This document shows, piece after piece, positions 5,092 through 11,777 of a DNA stretch of 15,426 nt. The number at the start of each line of letters is the position of its first letter. The first letter of the stretch is position 1. A program made the position numbers and the translations under genes. The DNA is taken from assembly GCA_949739085.1 (NCBI GenBank), contig CATIYU010000105.1, forward strand, positions 1-15,426, given 5' to 3'. The notes under the pieces were generated by a model. That model was given only the letters and a program-made list of their open reading frames with translations, was not told the origin of the DNA and searched no databases. This DNA comes from an uncultured Eubacteriales bacterium. GTDB taxonomy: Bacteria; Bacillota_A; Clostridia; Oscillospirales; Oscillospiraceae.

Positions 5092-6888
5092 ATGAAACGC
5101 AGGTCTCTGCTTGCTTTTCTTCTCCTGTTGATTCTGTGCCTGGCCGCCTGCGGGGGAGGGCCGGACGGGAACGGAGGGGAACAGGCCGCGCCCAGGGAGG
5201 ACTTCCCCGCCGCCGCTGTTGGAACCGGACTGGGCGACGGCATCGCGGACTTCACCTTTACAGCCTATGACGGCAAAACCTACAGCCTCTACGAGACCCT
5301 GGAGGAGAAAAAGATGGTCCTCATCAACCTGTGGGCCAGCTGGTGCGGTCCCTGCCGGGCCGAGTTCCCCTATATGCAGACCGCGTATGAGGCGTACCAG
5401 GACGATGTGGAGATCTTTGCCCTCTCCTGTGAGGCGGGGGATACCAGCGAGGTTCTCCGCGCCTACGCGGAGAGCATGGGCCTGACCTTCCCTGTGGGCC
5501 GGGATACGCCTAAGCTGCTGGAGGAGAGCTTCCGGACCGGTTCGGTCCCCACCTCCGTGGTGGTGGACCGCTTTGGCGTCATATGCTTTATTGCGTCCGG
5601 CGCGGTCCCGTCCCAGGAGGCGTTCCAACAGCTCTTCGACGTCTTTACGGCAGAGGACTATACGGAATCCGTCCTGCTCCCGGATGGCCTCCCCGCGAAG
5701 CGCCCCGATGTGGAGCCCGAGGACCCCGCCGAATTGGCCGCCGTTCTGGGGGAGGGCCTCACCTATGTGAACCCGGACGGCGGGCATACCTGGCCCCTCG
5801 CCTTGGAGGACGGCTGTGCGGCCTCCACCAACGCCGCTCAGAGCGCCACTGTCTCCGCCCTCCATGTGGAGCTGGCCGCCGCTGCCGGGGACGTGTTTGC
5901 GGTGGATTACGCTGTCTCCAGCGAGGCGGGCTTTGACTTTATGACCATCTCTGTCAACGGCGAAGTGGTGAAGTGCGCCAGCGGCCAGCAGGACTGGTCT
6001 ACCGCCTTCTACACCTTCGAGGAGGCCGGGGATTACACGGTGACCCTGGCCTACGAGAAGGACGGGACCGGCGACGGCGGCAGCGACGGGGCGTACTTCA
6101 AGAACGTCCGCCTCCTCTCCGGGGACGAGGCCGCAACCCTGCGGGCCAGCCTGCCCGTCTGCCCCTACGCGGCGGAGACTACCCTTACCGTGACCAGCCC
6201 CGGCGCGGAGGAGGTGGTTATCAGCGACCCCAGCGGCGCGCTGGAGAGCGCCTTTGGAGACGCCCGGTGGTATATCATCCCCGGCCCCGCCGCCAGCTTC
6301 TCCGCCACTCTGGCCGAGGGCCTGAACGCCGGATGCGCCAGCTTCCTCAGCGGTAGCGGCGGCAGCGCCGTCCTCTCCGACTGCGTGGCGGACGGGAAGT
6401 ACGTGTTTACGGTCAGCGAACCCACGGGGATTGGCTATGCGGCCCTTCTGCCCTCCATGTCCAGTGAGCCGCTTACGATCTTTTTCTTCAATGGCGAGGC
6501 AAATCTGAACGCCTTCCTGGCCCGGAACTTCACCGGGGCCAACGGCGTCCTGTCCGCCACTTGGAAGTATGCCAGCGGCGCGGCTCCCGCGTCCACCGCG
6601 GTCAGCGAGGGGGCGGACGCCCTGGAGGAGGGAAAGGTCCTCTACTACCTGGTGTTCGTTGACCAGGACGGCGCGCCTGTGGAGGGGGTTACCGTCAATA
6701 TCTGCGACGACAGCTCCTGCACCCCCATGCAGTCCGGCGCGAACGGCGTGGCGGCCTTTGCCTATCCCCCCTTTGGCTACCATGTTCAGGTCCTCCAGGT
6801 TCCGGACGGCTATGAGTACGATCTATCCACAGAAACCTATCTGAGCGAAGAGGGCGGCGTCACAGAGCTTGTTGTGAACAAGAAGTAA
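5092..6888 (+). CDS. Lipoprotein with TlpA-like thioredoxin domain and long uncharacterised C-terminus
   Basis: This 598-aa protein begins with a lipoprotein signal (basic MKRR, a hydrophobic run, lipobox LAAC with Cys20). After a Gly-rich linker there is a TlpA/redoxin domain (about residues 48-187) with WASWCGPCRAEFPYM (active Cys85 and Cys88) and the cis-Pro loop SVPTSVV (151-157). The remaining ~400 residues are unlike ordinary TlpA proteins, which end near 190. They include a beta-rich segment resembling a jelly-roll (about 260-347), a further unassigned region, and a C-terminal segment from about residue 515 that looks like an Ig/transthyretin-type surface domain (VDQDGAPVEGVTVNICDD). 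The thioredoxin part should reduce or exchange disulphides outside the membrane. Divergent transcription from the polyferredoxin-thioredoxin operon suggests a shared pathway. Functions of the C-terminal domains are unknown. Confidence 0.9.
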   Translation: MKRRSLLAFLLLLILCLAACGGGPDGNGGEQAAPREDFPAAAVGTGLGDGIADFTFTAYDGKTYSLYETLEEKKMVLINLWASWCGPCRAEFPYMQTAYEAYQDDVEIFALSCEAGDTSEVLRAYAESMGLTFPVGRDTPKLLEESFRTGSVPTSVVVDRFGVICFIASGAVPSQEAFQQLFDVFTAEDYTESVLLPDGLPAKRPDVEPEDPAELAAVLGEGLTYVNPDGGHTWPLALEDGCAASTNAAQSATVSALHVELAAAAGDVFAVDYAVSSEAGFDFMTISVNGEVVKCASGQQDWSTAFYTFEEAGDYTVTLAYEKDGTGDGGSDGAYFKNVRLLSGDEAATLRASLPVCPYAAETTLTVTSPGAEEVVISDPSGALESAFGDARWYIIPGPAASFSATLAEGLNAGCASFLSGSGGSAVLSDCVADGKYVFTVSEPTGIGYAALLPSMSSEPLTIFFFNGEANLNAFLARNFTGANGVLSATWKYASGAAPASTAVSEGADALEEGKVLYYLVFVDQDGAPVEGVTVNICDDSSCTPMQSGANGVAAFAYPPFGYHVQVLQVPDGYEYDLSTETYLSEEGGVTELVVNKK

Positions 6889-6911
6889 AAAGACAAAAAG
6901 CCCATAGATAA

Positions 6912-6946
6912 GGAGCGGCACAGCGGAAGCTGCGTCGCTCCTTTTT
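6912..6946 (+). terminator. Rho-independent terminator after the thioredoxin lipoprotein
   Basis: Arms 6912-6924 and 6929-6941 form a 13-bp stem (one G-U wobble, one A-C mismatch) with a GGAA tetraloop, followed by TTTTT. It starts 23 nt past the stop codon. Lying between convergent genes, the hairpin may also stop leftward transcripts of the TrhA gene, although the T-run on that side is weaker. Confidence 0.88.
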
Positions 6947-6986
6947 CATAGGAGACGGAACGGGGGGTTCACACCCTGTCCATGCG

Positions 6987-7631
6987 CTATACGCAGTAGA
7001 GCGCGATGCAGATATATTGCAGGATGCTGCCAGCCAGCACGAACAGGTGCCAGACAAAGTGCCTGTAGCGCTTCTGGGACTTGTAAAAGACGATTCCCGC
7101 CGTATACGCCACGCCGCCCCCCGTCAGGAGCGCCAGGCCCAGCGGCGGCAGGGCTTCGATTATCGCTCCAAGCGCCAGCACCACCAGCCAGCCCATCAGG
7201 GCGTAGAGGACCAGGGAGAGCTTGTCGAACCGCTTGAGGTCAATGGCGTTGAGGGTGATGCCCACCACCGCCAGGGTGGTGTTGGTGAGAAAGAGCATCC
7301 AGCCCGTCCGGCCCCCCACCACCAGCAGGGACATGGGGATATAGGTGCCCAGAATGAGGATGAAAATGGAGCAGTGGTCCATCACCCGCAGGGCCCGCTT
7401 TACCGCCGGGGTGCGCACAGCGTGGTATACCGCCGAGGCGGTGTACAGCAGCACCAGGCTGACTCCGTAGGCCGCCAGACTGAAGACGGTTTTCGGCGAC
7501 CCGGACAGAATCCCCCGCGCCACCAGCGGGGCCGCCCCTGCCGCCGCCAGCAGCGCACCTACGCCGTGGGAAATGGTGTTGGCCAGTTCCTCGCCCGCAG
7601 TCTGGGGCCGGGATAATTTTTTCTCTGCCAT
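6987..7631 (-). CDS. trhA: TrhA/hemolysin III family membrane protein (PAQR superfamily)
   Basis: This 214-aa protein with about seven hydrophobic segments has the full-length layout of the hemolysin III/PAQR family. The metal-site signature is complete: Ser66 and His70 in SAVYH, Asp85 and His86 in MDHCSIF, and His191 and His195 in YRHFVWHLF, plus the N-terminal NTISHGVGA. Bacterial members have been linked to membrane fluidity and energy homeostasis. The hemolysin name is historical, so toxin activity should not be assumed. The start at 7631 was chosen over the upstream in-frame ATG at 7676 because AAGGAG lies 8 nt before it, and MAEKK matches family starts. Transcribed alone from a consensus promoter about 60 nt upstream, divergent from the DUF1836 gene. 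Confidence 0.93.
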   Translation of the reverse strand: MAEKKLSRPQTAGEELANTISHGVGALLAAAGAAPLVARGILSGSPKTVFSLAAYGVSLVLLYTASAVYHAVRTPAVKRALRVMDHCSIFILILGTYIPMSLLVVGGRTGWMLFLTNTTLAVVGITLNAIDLKRFDKLSLVLYALMGWLVVLALGAIIEALPPLGLALLTGGGVAYTAGIVFYKSQKRYRHFVWHLFVLAGSILQYICIALYCV

Positions 7632-7693
7632 AGCGGTCTCCTTTCCAGAAGGCCCCGGAGGGCCTGTCAAGCACATACCTAATATTCGATATT

Positions 7694-7722
7694 ATTATAT
7701 ATCGCTATCGATAATATGTCAA
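7694..7722 (-). promoter_or_regulatory. Consensus promoter of trhA with overlapping palindromes
   Basis: Reverse strand: TTGACA (7722-7717), 17-nt spacer, TATAAT (7699-7694), a perfect consensus. The spacer contains TATCG-ATAG-CGATA, and AATAT-CGA-ATATT lies just past the -10. These inverted repeats overlap the polymerase site, as repressor operators do. Confidence 0.9.
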
Positions 7723-7756
7723 GCGCCTTGCCGGGATTATTCTTTGATTTTTTATA

Positions 7757-7785
7757 TTGCATTATGCAGGAAATTCGGCTATACT
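7757..7785 (+). promoter_or_regulatory. Sigma-A promoter of the DUF1836 gene
   Basis: TTGCAT (7757-7762), 17-nt spacer, TATACT (7780-7785). Transcription should begin near 7792, at the foot of the hairpin listed next. Confidence 0.82.
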
Positions 7786-7787
7786 AA

Positions 7788-7814
7788 AAAGGGGCGCACA
7801 CTGTGCGTCCCTTT
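7788..7814 (+). promoter_or_regulatory. Stem-loop at the 5' end of the DUF1836 mRNA
   Basis: Arms 7788-7799 and 7803-7814 pair over 12 bp (one G-U wobble) with a 3-nt loop. No T-run follows on the + strand, so it is not a terminator for this gene. Placed at the transcript start, it may protect the 5' end or mark a regulatory site. The ribosome site (AAGGGGGGAG, 7833-7842) is outside the stem. Confidence 0.6.
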
Positions 7815-7846
7815 GGAAAAAACAAACGAAATAAGGGGGGAGCCCT

Positions 7847-8392
7847 ATGAATAACGATACGGCGGCCTCCGCCCGGCGGCTGGCGGAGTGGATGGAGGCG
7901 CTGGAGCGGTTCAGCCTGCCGGATTGGGAGGCCCTGCCCCAGCTGGACCTGTACATGGACCAGGTGGTGCTCCTGCTCACCCGGTATCTGGAGCCCATGT
8001 ACGCCGGGGAGGACGAGCGGTTCATCACCGCCAGCATCATCAATAACTACGTGCGCATGAAGGTAATGCCGCCGCCGGTGAAGAAAAAGAACTCCCGGGC
8101 CCACATCGCCTACCTGGTCATTATCTGCGCCCTCAAGCAGAGCCTGAGCATCTCCCAAATCCAGCAGCTGCTGCCGGAGGACCGGGAGGAGGGAGCTGTG
8201 CGGGCGCTGTATACGGAGTTTGTGGGGCGGTTCCGGGACGCGGCGGCGTTCGTCTGCCGGAGCCCCCGGGCTCCAGAGCGCAGCGCCCTGGAGGATGGCG
8301 GCGGACTGGCGATGACCGCCGCCATCCTATCGGTCCTCTCCAAATCCCTTACAGATTTCCTGCTGTACGAGGAGGACGGGGAGGAGGATTAG
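7847..8392 (+). CDS. DUF1836 family protein
   Basis: This 181-aa soluble protein has the DUF1836 core at about residues 60-110: ITASIINNYVR, MPPPVKKKNSRAHIAYL, then SISQIQQLL. The pattern resembles a MerR-like helix-turn-helix followed by helices, so DNA binding is plausible but not shown. The family is common in Clostridia and Bacilli and has no established function that I know of. The start ATG 7847 follows a strong AAGGGGGGAG. The acidic C-terminus (YEEDGEED) ends in a stop that overlaps the stop of the convergent symporter gene. It is monocistronic with its own promoter. A link to the divergent trhA gene is possible only by position. Confidence 0.88.
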   Translation: MNNDTAASARRLAEWMEALERFSLPDWEALPQLDLYMDQVVLLLTRYLEPMYAGEDERFITASIINNYVRMKVMPPPVKKKNSRAHIAYLVIICALKQSLSISQIQQLLPEDREEGAVRALYTEFVGRFRDAAAFVCRSPRAPERSALEDGGGLAMTAAILSVLSKSLTDFLLYEEDGEED

Positions 8393-9615
8393 CGCCGCCC
8401 GGCGCTCTGCGGGACGCGGGCTGTCTCCTTCATGGCCACTGAGCAGGCCAGGTCCCCCAGCACGTTGCAGCAGGTGGCCCCCATGTCGCAGAGGGTGTTG
8501 ACGCTGATGTACACCCCCATCACCCCGGCGGGGAGTCCGGCGATGGCGGCCAAGGCGGCGAAGGAGGCGATGGCTCCGCCGGGCACCCCCGGCGTGCCGA
8601 TGCTCAGCAGGGTGTTGCTCAGCAGCACTACCGCCAGCATTCCGAAGCTGATCTCCACGCCGCAGGCGTTGGCGAAGAAGACGATCATAAAACTCATGAC
8701 AATGCTCACCGCGTCCATGTTGATGGTGGCCCCCAGGGGCAGCGCCAGGCTGGAGACCTCGTTGGGGACCCCCAGCCCGTCGGCGCAGCGCTTGCTGATG
8801 GGCAGAGTGGCGGAGCTGGAGCAGGTGCCAAAGGCGTTGAGGGCCGCCGGGAGGACCTTGAGGAAGAAGGTTTTGACGCTACACTTGCCCAATACCTTCA
8901 CGATGCCGCCGTAGACAATGAGGCTGTAGAGGAACATGGTCAGGTAGAGTGCCGCCAGCACCGCCCCCAGGGCGATGATGGTGTCCGTGCCGTTGGCGCA
9001 GATGACGGAGGCGATGGAACAGAACACGCCCACGGGGGTGAAGTACATCACCACAGAGATGATCTTTACGGAGATGCCGTTTACCGCCTCTGTCAGGTCC
9101 ACGAAGGGCTTCGCTTTCTCCCCCAGGGCCAGACAGGCGGCACCCACGATGATGGCGAACACCAGCACTTGCAGCATGTCGCCGTTGGCGAAGGCGGCGG
9201 CGGGGTTGGCGGGGATGAGGTTTTTCACCGTGTCCAGCAGGCTGGTGAAGGGGGTGGCCTCCACGGCGGACTCCACCATCTCGATAACCACGCCCTGCCC
9301 CAGCCCCAGGGCTTTGGGCAGGAACAGCCCCAGCAGGCTGGCAAACAGGGTGGTGGCGGTGAAATACACCACGGACTGGGCCCCGATGCGCCCCGTGGCG
9401 GAGACGCTGCCGATGCTGTGGATGCCCACGATGAGGGAGCAGAACACCAGGGGGTAGATCATCATGCGCAGGGCGTTCATGTACAGCCCGCCCACCAGGT
9501 CGATGGCTGGCAGCAGGAATTCCATGCGGCCCGGGATGACGAGACCGGCGGCAATGCCCAGCAGCAGGCCCAGAAAAATCGCCAGGGTAATGTTGAGCGT
9601 TTTCTTGGTTTTCAT
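8389..9615 (-). CDS. Dicarboxylate/amino acid:cation symporter (DAACS family), probably neutral amino-acid specific
   Basis: This 408-aa protein has the DAACS fold landmarks: N-terminal helices, the serine-rich hairpin CSSSATLPISK (residues 265-275), the NMD motif (299-301), the second hairpin GTPGVPGGAI (340-349) and the last-helix motif DMGATCCNVLGD (377-388). Family members import glutamate, aspartate, C4-dicarboxylates or small neutral amino acids with Na+ or H+. Aligned to GltPh, Asp377, Thr381, Asn384 and Asp388 match D394, T398, N401 and D405. The substrate-side-chain Arg397 is Ala380 here, and D390 is Asn373. Loss of this Arg marks neutral substrates in relatives such as ASCT1/2. The start ATG 9615 was chosen because GAGGAG lies 8 nt upstream and the upstream frame is T-box leader. 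Expression is under a T-box riboswitch. The stop overlaps that of the DUF1836 gene. Confidence 0.94.
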   Translation of the reverse strand: MKTKKTLNITLAIFLGLLLGIAAGLVIPGRMEFLLPAIDLVGGLYMNALRMMIYPLVFCSLIVGIHSIGSVSATGRIGAQSVVYFTATTLFASLLGLFLPKALGLGQGVVIEMVESAVEATPFTSLLDTVKNLIPANPAAAFANGDMLQVLVFAIIVGAACLALGEKAKPFVDLTEAVNGISVKIISVVMYFTPVGVFCSIASVICANGTDTIIALGAVLAALYLTMFLYSLIVYGGIVKVLGKCSVKTFFLKVLPAALNAFGTCSSSATLPISKRCADGLGVPNEVSSLALPLGATINMDAVSIVMSFMIVFFANACGVEISFGMLAVVLLSNTLLSIGTPGVPGGAIASFAALAAIAGLPAGVMGVYISVNTLCDMGATCCNVLGDLACSVAMKETARVPQSAGRR

Positions 9616-9639
9616 CTGAAAATCTCCTCTTTTTCCTGA

Positions 9640-9678
9640 AAATAATAAAATGCCCGTCTTCCATAACAGAAGACGAGC
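9640..9678 (-). terminator. T-box-controlled intrinsic terminator
   Basis: Reverse strand: GCUCGUCUUC (9678-9669) pairs with GAAGACGGGC (9661-9652) across a GUUAUG-containing loop and is followed by AUUUUAUUAUUUU. Its 5' arm is the same segment used by the antiterminator, so the two structures exclude each other. Confidence 0.95.
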
Positions 9679-9968
9679 ATGATATACCCGTGGTACCACT
9701 TCTCTTCGCCCCGGCGGGCCGAAGCCGCCGGAACCTCATAGGCATCCAACAATGCCCCCCGCTGTAACAGGCGGACCTGTCGCGCCCTGGCAAAAGCTCG
9801 GGCGCGCTGCTCTGGAACCATGTTCACCTGCTTCCGGCCTGTCTCCTCTCAGCATACGGAGACTCTCTGTAAGGCGTTCCAGAGGCGCCCGCTCCAGGGA
9901 GCGGGACCCCGGCGGCTGCGCCGCCCAAGCTACTCTTTCCTTCATCGCGTTTCACGCTTATGAAACTG
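9640..9968 (-). promoter_or_regulatory. T-box riboswitch (tRNA-sensing leader) of the symporter
   Basis: This ~330-nt leader has the T-box elements in order on the reverse strand: the 5' GAUGAAGGAAAGAGUAG segment (about 9946-9930), GC-rich hairpins inserted in stem I, the conserved CAGAGAG followed by a distal hairpin (arms UCUCC/GGAGA), the specifier-loop strand GUGAACAUGG (9827-9818), a stem CGCGCCC/GGGCGCG, a CCGGCGG/CCGCCGG stem III, and the antiterminator. In the antiterminator (9703-9668) AGAAG pairs with CUUCU and ACGGGU with GCUCGU around the T-box bulge UGGUACC (9698-9692). UGGU would pair with a tRNA 3' end of sequence ACCA, i.e. discriminator base A73. An uncharged cognate tRNA should favour read-through. 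The specifier is read best as AUG (Met), less well as GCA (Ala). Confidence 0.95.
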
Positions 9969-9974
9969 TGGCTT

Positions 9975-10003
9975 ATTATAGGCGGCGGCGGTGGATTTGT
10001 CAA
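9975..10003 (-). promoter_or_regulatory. Consensus promoter of the T-box/symporter transcript
   Basis: Reverse strand: TTGACA (10003-9998), 17-nt spacer made mostly of CCG repeats, TATAAT (9980-9975). This is a perfect consensus promoter. The -35 box contains the TGA stop of the upstream histidine kinase. Confidence 0.92.
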
Positions 10004-10926
10004 GAAAAAATTTTCCGGGCTTCCGGCGGCAGATCTCCCTGGGGCTCCGGGAAGCGGATGCGGATTTCCAGCCTGTCCCCGGCGTATTGGGCGGCAATGG
10101 TTCCGTTCATCCGCTCCACCAGGGCCTTGGCGATGGCCAGGCCCAAACCGGTGGAGTTCCGGGCCGCCTCCACGGAGAAGAAGCGGTCGAAGAGCCGCCC
10201 CACCTCCACCTCGTTCAGGCCGGGGGCGGTGTTGGAGAAGACGGCCTCCCCGTCCGCCAGGAGGGCCACCTCCAGGTCGCCGCCGCTATACTTCAGGGCG
10301 TTGCTCATAATGTTGCCGAACACCCGGGAGAGGGCGGCCCGGTTGAGGGGCCGGACCACCTTCGCCGCCGGAATGCGGATATCCGGCGTGATGCCCCGGG
10401 CGGTAAGAGCGCCGTAGAAGGCGGCCAGGCTCTCCTCCAGGGCGTCGTTGAGGCACAGGGGCTCCAGGGGCAGATCTTCCTCCAGGGAGAGGGTCACCGA
10501 GTAGCGCAGCAGCTCCTCTGTCAGCTGGCCCATGGCGTCTGCGCGGTTCCGGATCAGGGCCAGATACCGCGCCGCGTTCTCCGTGTGCTCCTCTCGCTCC
10601 AGCAGGTCCAGGTAGCCTCGGACGGCGGTGAGGGGGGTGCGCAGGTCGTGGGAGATGTTGGTCACCGCCTCTTTCAGCTCCCGGTCGCCGTTCTGGTACT
10701 GCCACCGCTGGTCCCGCAGAATCCGCAGGTGGCTGTTGAGCAGGGAGGCCAGGCGGCGGACGCGGCGGTCTCGGGTGGGACTGGAGAGGAGGTTGTTGGT
10801 GTCCTGGGAGAGAAGCGCCCCAAGAGCCTGGACGATTTCGTCCAGGCTCTTCCACATGAGATAGATTTTCAGGAGCAGGGCCGCCAGCGCCGCCGCCAGC
10901 AGGGCTGTGAGCATCCAGGGGAGCAT
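10000..10926 (-). CDS. Sensor histidine kinase of the ABC operon
   Basis: This 308-aa kinase has one N-terminal membrane helix (about residues 5-24) and no large external domain. The HisKA H-box is NISHDLRTPLTAVRGYLDLL with phospho-acceptor His93. The ATPase domain shows GNIMSNALKYS (N-box, Asn205 and Asn209), FDRFF (246-250) and NSTGLGLAIAKALVER (G2). The usual DxGxG G1 box is degenerate (NTAPGL, 232-237), as is common in this small-kinase group. With no sensing domain it probably senses the transporter or the membrane, as in intramembrane-sensing kinases. It should phosphorylate the response regulator encoded at the head of the cluster. It is last in the ABC operon, with GGAGG upstream of the start, 13 nt after the second permease, and has no own terminator before the next promoter. 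Confidence 0.93.
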   Translation of the reverse strand: MLPWMLTALLAAALAALLLKIYLMWKSLDEIVQALGALLSQDTNNLLSSPTRDRRVRRLASLLNSHLRILRDQRWQYQNGDRELKEAVTNISHDLRTPLTAVRGYLDLLEREEHTENAARYLALIRNRADAMGQLTEELLRYSVTLSLEEDLPLEPLCLNDALEESLAAFYGALTARGITPDIRIPAAKVVRPLNRAALSRVFGNIMSNALKYSGGDLEVALLADGEAVFSNTAPGLNEVEVGRLFDRFFSVEAARNSTGLGLAIAKALVERMNGTIAAQYAGDRLEIRIRFPEPQGDLPPEARKIFS

Positions 10927-10939
10927 ATTGCCGCCTCCG

Positions 10940-11767
10940 TTATTTCAAATCCTTCTTCTGAAAGAGAGCCGCCCCCACCCCCGCGCTGACGGCCAGGGCG
11001 CACAGGCTGGCCAGAGGCAGATACCAGGGGCAGGCGTCCGCCTTGGCCGCCAGCTGCACCGCCTGGCACCCCGGCAGCAGGTATATCAATTCGCAGACGG
11101 CCCGCCAGGGCCCCTGGACGTACCCCGGGTTGGGCTGGGCCTCCTGGAGGAGAATCCGGCCGTTTTCCACATACTCCCGGGCGGGAATCATCTCCGGTTC
11201 CGTCAGCCGGGAGTTGAGGTAAATCCCCAGAAACAGCAGGATATAGGCCAGGAAAATGCAGGCGACGGCGGAGACCGCCCTGTTTTGAATCAGCATGGCG
11301 GCCAGAGTGAAGAGGCCCGCCAGGGCGGCGGTCATGAGAAAGGCGCAGAGGGTGAACCACAAAACCGCCCCCAGCTCCATCTGGAACCAGCCCATCAGGG
11401 GAACCCCCACCGCCAGCATGGGGACAATGTACCCCAGGCACAGAAGGACCCCCGCCCCGGCACAGGCGGCGAGATTGGCCAGGTAGATGGCGCTTCTGGA
11501 GTGGCCCGCCAGGATTTTGTTGCGGATGGTCCCGCAGCTGTACTCCACGCCCAGAAAGAGGGCGCAGAAGGCGGAGAGCACAACCCCCGCTACCAGGACG
11601 AAAATAAAGTACCGGTTGTCCAGGCTCAGGACGATGCCCATACTCCGGGCGCTGAGGTACCCGGCGGCGGCCTCGAACACGCCAACGCCCGCCATCACCG
11701 CCATGGAGGCCCAGAAGGCCGCGCTCTTCCGGAGCCGGAGAAAATTAGCGCTCAAAAGAAGCCTCAT
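10940..11767 (-). CDS. ABC-2 type permease, second subunit (LanE/LanG-like)
   Basis: This 275-aa protein has about six hydrophobic helices. It opens with MRLLLSANFLRLRKSAAFW and carries the family motif EYSCGTIRNKILAGHSRSAIY (about residues 79-99). It ends in QKKDLK. It is a paralogue of the preceding permease: same length, matching start, the EYS.G.IRNKI..GHSR..IYLAN block and the same ending. Paired ~250-275-aa permeases with one ATPase are the layout of LanFEG lantibiotic-immunity and related peptide exporters. An AGGGGG ribosome site lies just before the ATG, 10 nt after the first permease stop. A large external loop between helices (about residues 195-235) is likely, from the polar stretch. 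Confidence 0.88.
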   Translation of the reverse strand: MRLLLSANFLRLRKSAAFWASMAVMAGVGVFEAAAGYLSARSMGIVLSLDNRYFIFVLVAGVVLSAFCALFLGVEYSCGTIRNKILAGHSRSAIYLANLAACAGAGVLLCLGYIVPMLAVGVPLMGWFQMELGAVLWFTLCAFLMTAALAGLFTLAAMLIQNRAVSAVACIFLAYILLFLGIYLNSRLTEPEMIPAREYVENGRILLQEAQPNPGYVQGPWRAVCELIYLLPGCQAVQLAAKADACPWYLPLASLCALAVSAGVGAALFQKKDLK

Positions 11768-11777
11768 GCGCCGCCCC

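Noticed and set aside
5029..6783. Long open frame on the reverse strand opposite the thioredoxin lipoprotein
   Set aside because: It is Gly/Val/Arg-rich antisense sequence with no motifs, runs over a promoter, and mirrors the codon pattern of a well-supported gene. Such frames are expected in GC-rich DNA.
6987..7631. Hemolysin toxin
   Set aside because: The family name is historical. The protein has the intact PAQR-type metal site and membrane layout, and nothing suggests secretion or pore formation.
9818..9827. Reading the T-box specifier as CAU (histidine)
   Set aside because: It fits the GUGAA-codon pattern, but the T-box bulge UGGU demands discriminator A73, while bacterial tRNA-His carries C73. 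Kept only as a possibility.
9616..9827. Short reverse-strand coding frames inside the symporter leader
   Set aside because: The interval is fully explained by T-box structure, and the frames run through the antiterminator and terminator.
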